Positions 63,885-64,000 of a DNA stretch of 64,000 nucleotides are shown here, one piece after another (positions within the stretch are counted from its first letter, which is position 1; each line of letters begins with the position of its first letter). Under the pieces are notes generated by a model. The model was not told the DNA's origin and did not search any database. It was given only the letters and a program-made list of their open reading frames with translations. The stretch is from positions 11,281,302 through 11,345,301 of the forward strand of contig RPFO01000080.1 in the NCBI GenBank assembly GCA_009746045.1, read 5' to 3'. Source of the stretch: Mesostigma viride. Lineage: Eukaryota > Streptophyta > Mesostigmatophyceae > Mesostigmatales > Mesostigmataceae. The translations under genes were made by a program, and so were the position numbers.

Positions 63885-63947
63885 GTTTACGGCGAAGCTG
63901 CAGAAGAAAGCAGTGGGGCAGGCGCCGGAGCAGCATCTGTCCCCTAG
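63885..63947 (+). CDS. NOS: NOS exon 6: short C-terminal tail (tentative)
   Basis: Twenty codons after gctctgacag, VYGEAAEESSGAGAGAASVP, then TAG at 63945-63947. It is in phase with exon 5, and its composition is Ala/Gly/Glu-rich like the other linkers of this protein. No domain is present, so support is only phase, splice sites and the echo of exon 5 nearby. The alternative is a stop in retained intron sequence at 60538. Confidence 0.5.
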   Translation, partial: VYGEAAEESSGAGAGAASVP

Positions 63948-63985
63948 AACAATCCATCGAGCCCCGCGTTGACGACGTTAGGTCT

Positions 63986-64000
63986 GGGATATTATCAAAG
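63986..64000 (-). repeat. Possible Penelope-like terminus cut by the window end
   Basis: The window ends tattatcaaag, which near 43290 (reversed) is followed by agacaaccagcgc, the outer end of the pseudo-LTR. The match is only 11 bases, so this is a hint. Confidence 0.3.

Larger units (their letters stand above)
48127..63947 (+). other. NOS: Nitric oxide synthase gene with ankyrin and globin domains (six exons, ~1550 aa)
   Basis: I join 48127-49890, 53862-54671, 56344-57252, 57774-58457, 60100-60522 and 63885-63947. Every exon length is a multiple of three (588, 270, 303, 228, 141 and 20 codons), every junction is phase 0, and every intron is GT-AG; exons 1-4 end in CAG. The first three exons rebuild a full NOS in family order, with the splits falling inside domains (FMN, FAD), which confirms that they belong together. 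Exons 4 and 5 (ankyrin, globin) follow in frame before any stop. NOS makes NO and citrulline from arginine with NADPH and O2; an attached globin could turn NO into nitrate. Exons 1-3 are near certain, 4-5 very likely, 6 tentative. Confidence 0.88.

Noticed and set aside
62870-63957. Glycine- or proline-rich open frames on both strands
   Set aside because: They arise from CCCA/CCCCG low-complexity DNA.

Overview
The window looks like nuclear DNA of a eukaryote, most likely a green alga. The only long host gene is a spliced, GC-rich nitric oxide synthase (NOS), an enzyme found in algae but not, as far as I know, in land plants. Supporting signs are interstitial CCCTAAA-type telomere repeats, a chromovirus, a Chlamys-type Penelope-like element and very heavy minisatellite content. 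The repeat-rich style recalls large prasinophyte genomes such as Cymbomonas, but that is a guess.

Layout. 1-907: pyrimidine tract and (CATT)n. 908-4994: dispersed repeats, a broken Penelope-like fragment, a G-rich inverted-repeat element and a 5'-truncated ORF1-type retroposon. 4995-14416: a young Ty3/gypsy chromovirus with 703-bp LTRs and a 5-bp target duplication, inserted in an older retroposon tail. 14594-24171: mostly non-coding, with a Tc1/mariner-like MITE (15328-16269), an F-box-like leucine-rich-repeat gene (17887-19617) and two 29-bp minisatellites. 24500-31230: an ORF1 retroposon split by a complete Penelope-like element that has an intact 1018-residue ORF, 197-bp pseudo-LTRs and a 13-bp target duplication. 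32233-33952: a TTAA-flanked inverted-repeat element. 34789-42648 (minus strand): a non-LTR retrotransposon with PHD, RING, C2H2, reverse transcriptase and restriction-like endonuclease domains, preceded by fourteen 170-bp monomers. 43004-46592: more ORF1-type retroposons and tails.

48127-63947 (plus strand): the NOS gene. I reconstruct six exons, all joined in phase 0, coding for about 1550 residues in the order NOS oxygenase, basic linker, FMN, FAD/NADPH reductase, ankyrin repeats, globin and a short tail. One chain would thus make NO from arginine and carry a haem globin that could oxidise NO to nitrate or sense O2/NO. Its introns (0.5 to 4 kb) are swollen by minisatellites: 37 units of 70 bp in intron 1, 9-bp arrays in introns 2 and 5, and a 97-bp array in intron 4. 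Four of the five introns carry duplicated copies of the neighbouring exon edge with its splice site.

The mobile elements are nested and can be ordered in time. Several look young (nearly identical LTRs, pseudo-LTRs and monomers), yet their coding regions often change frame at homopolymer runs, so assembly or sequencing indels are a live explanation for part of the decay.
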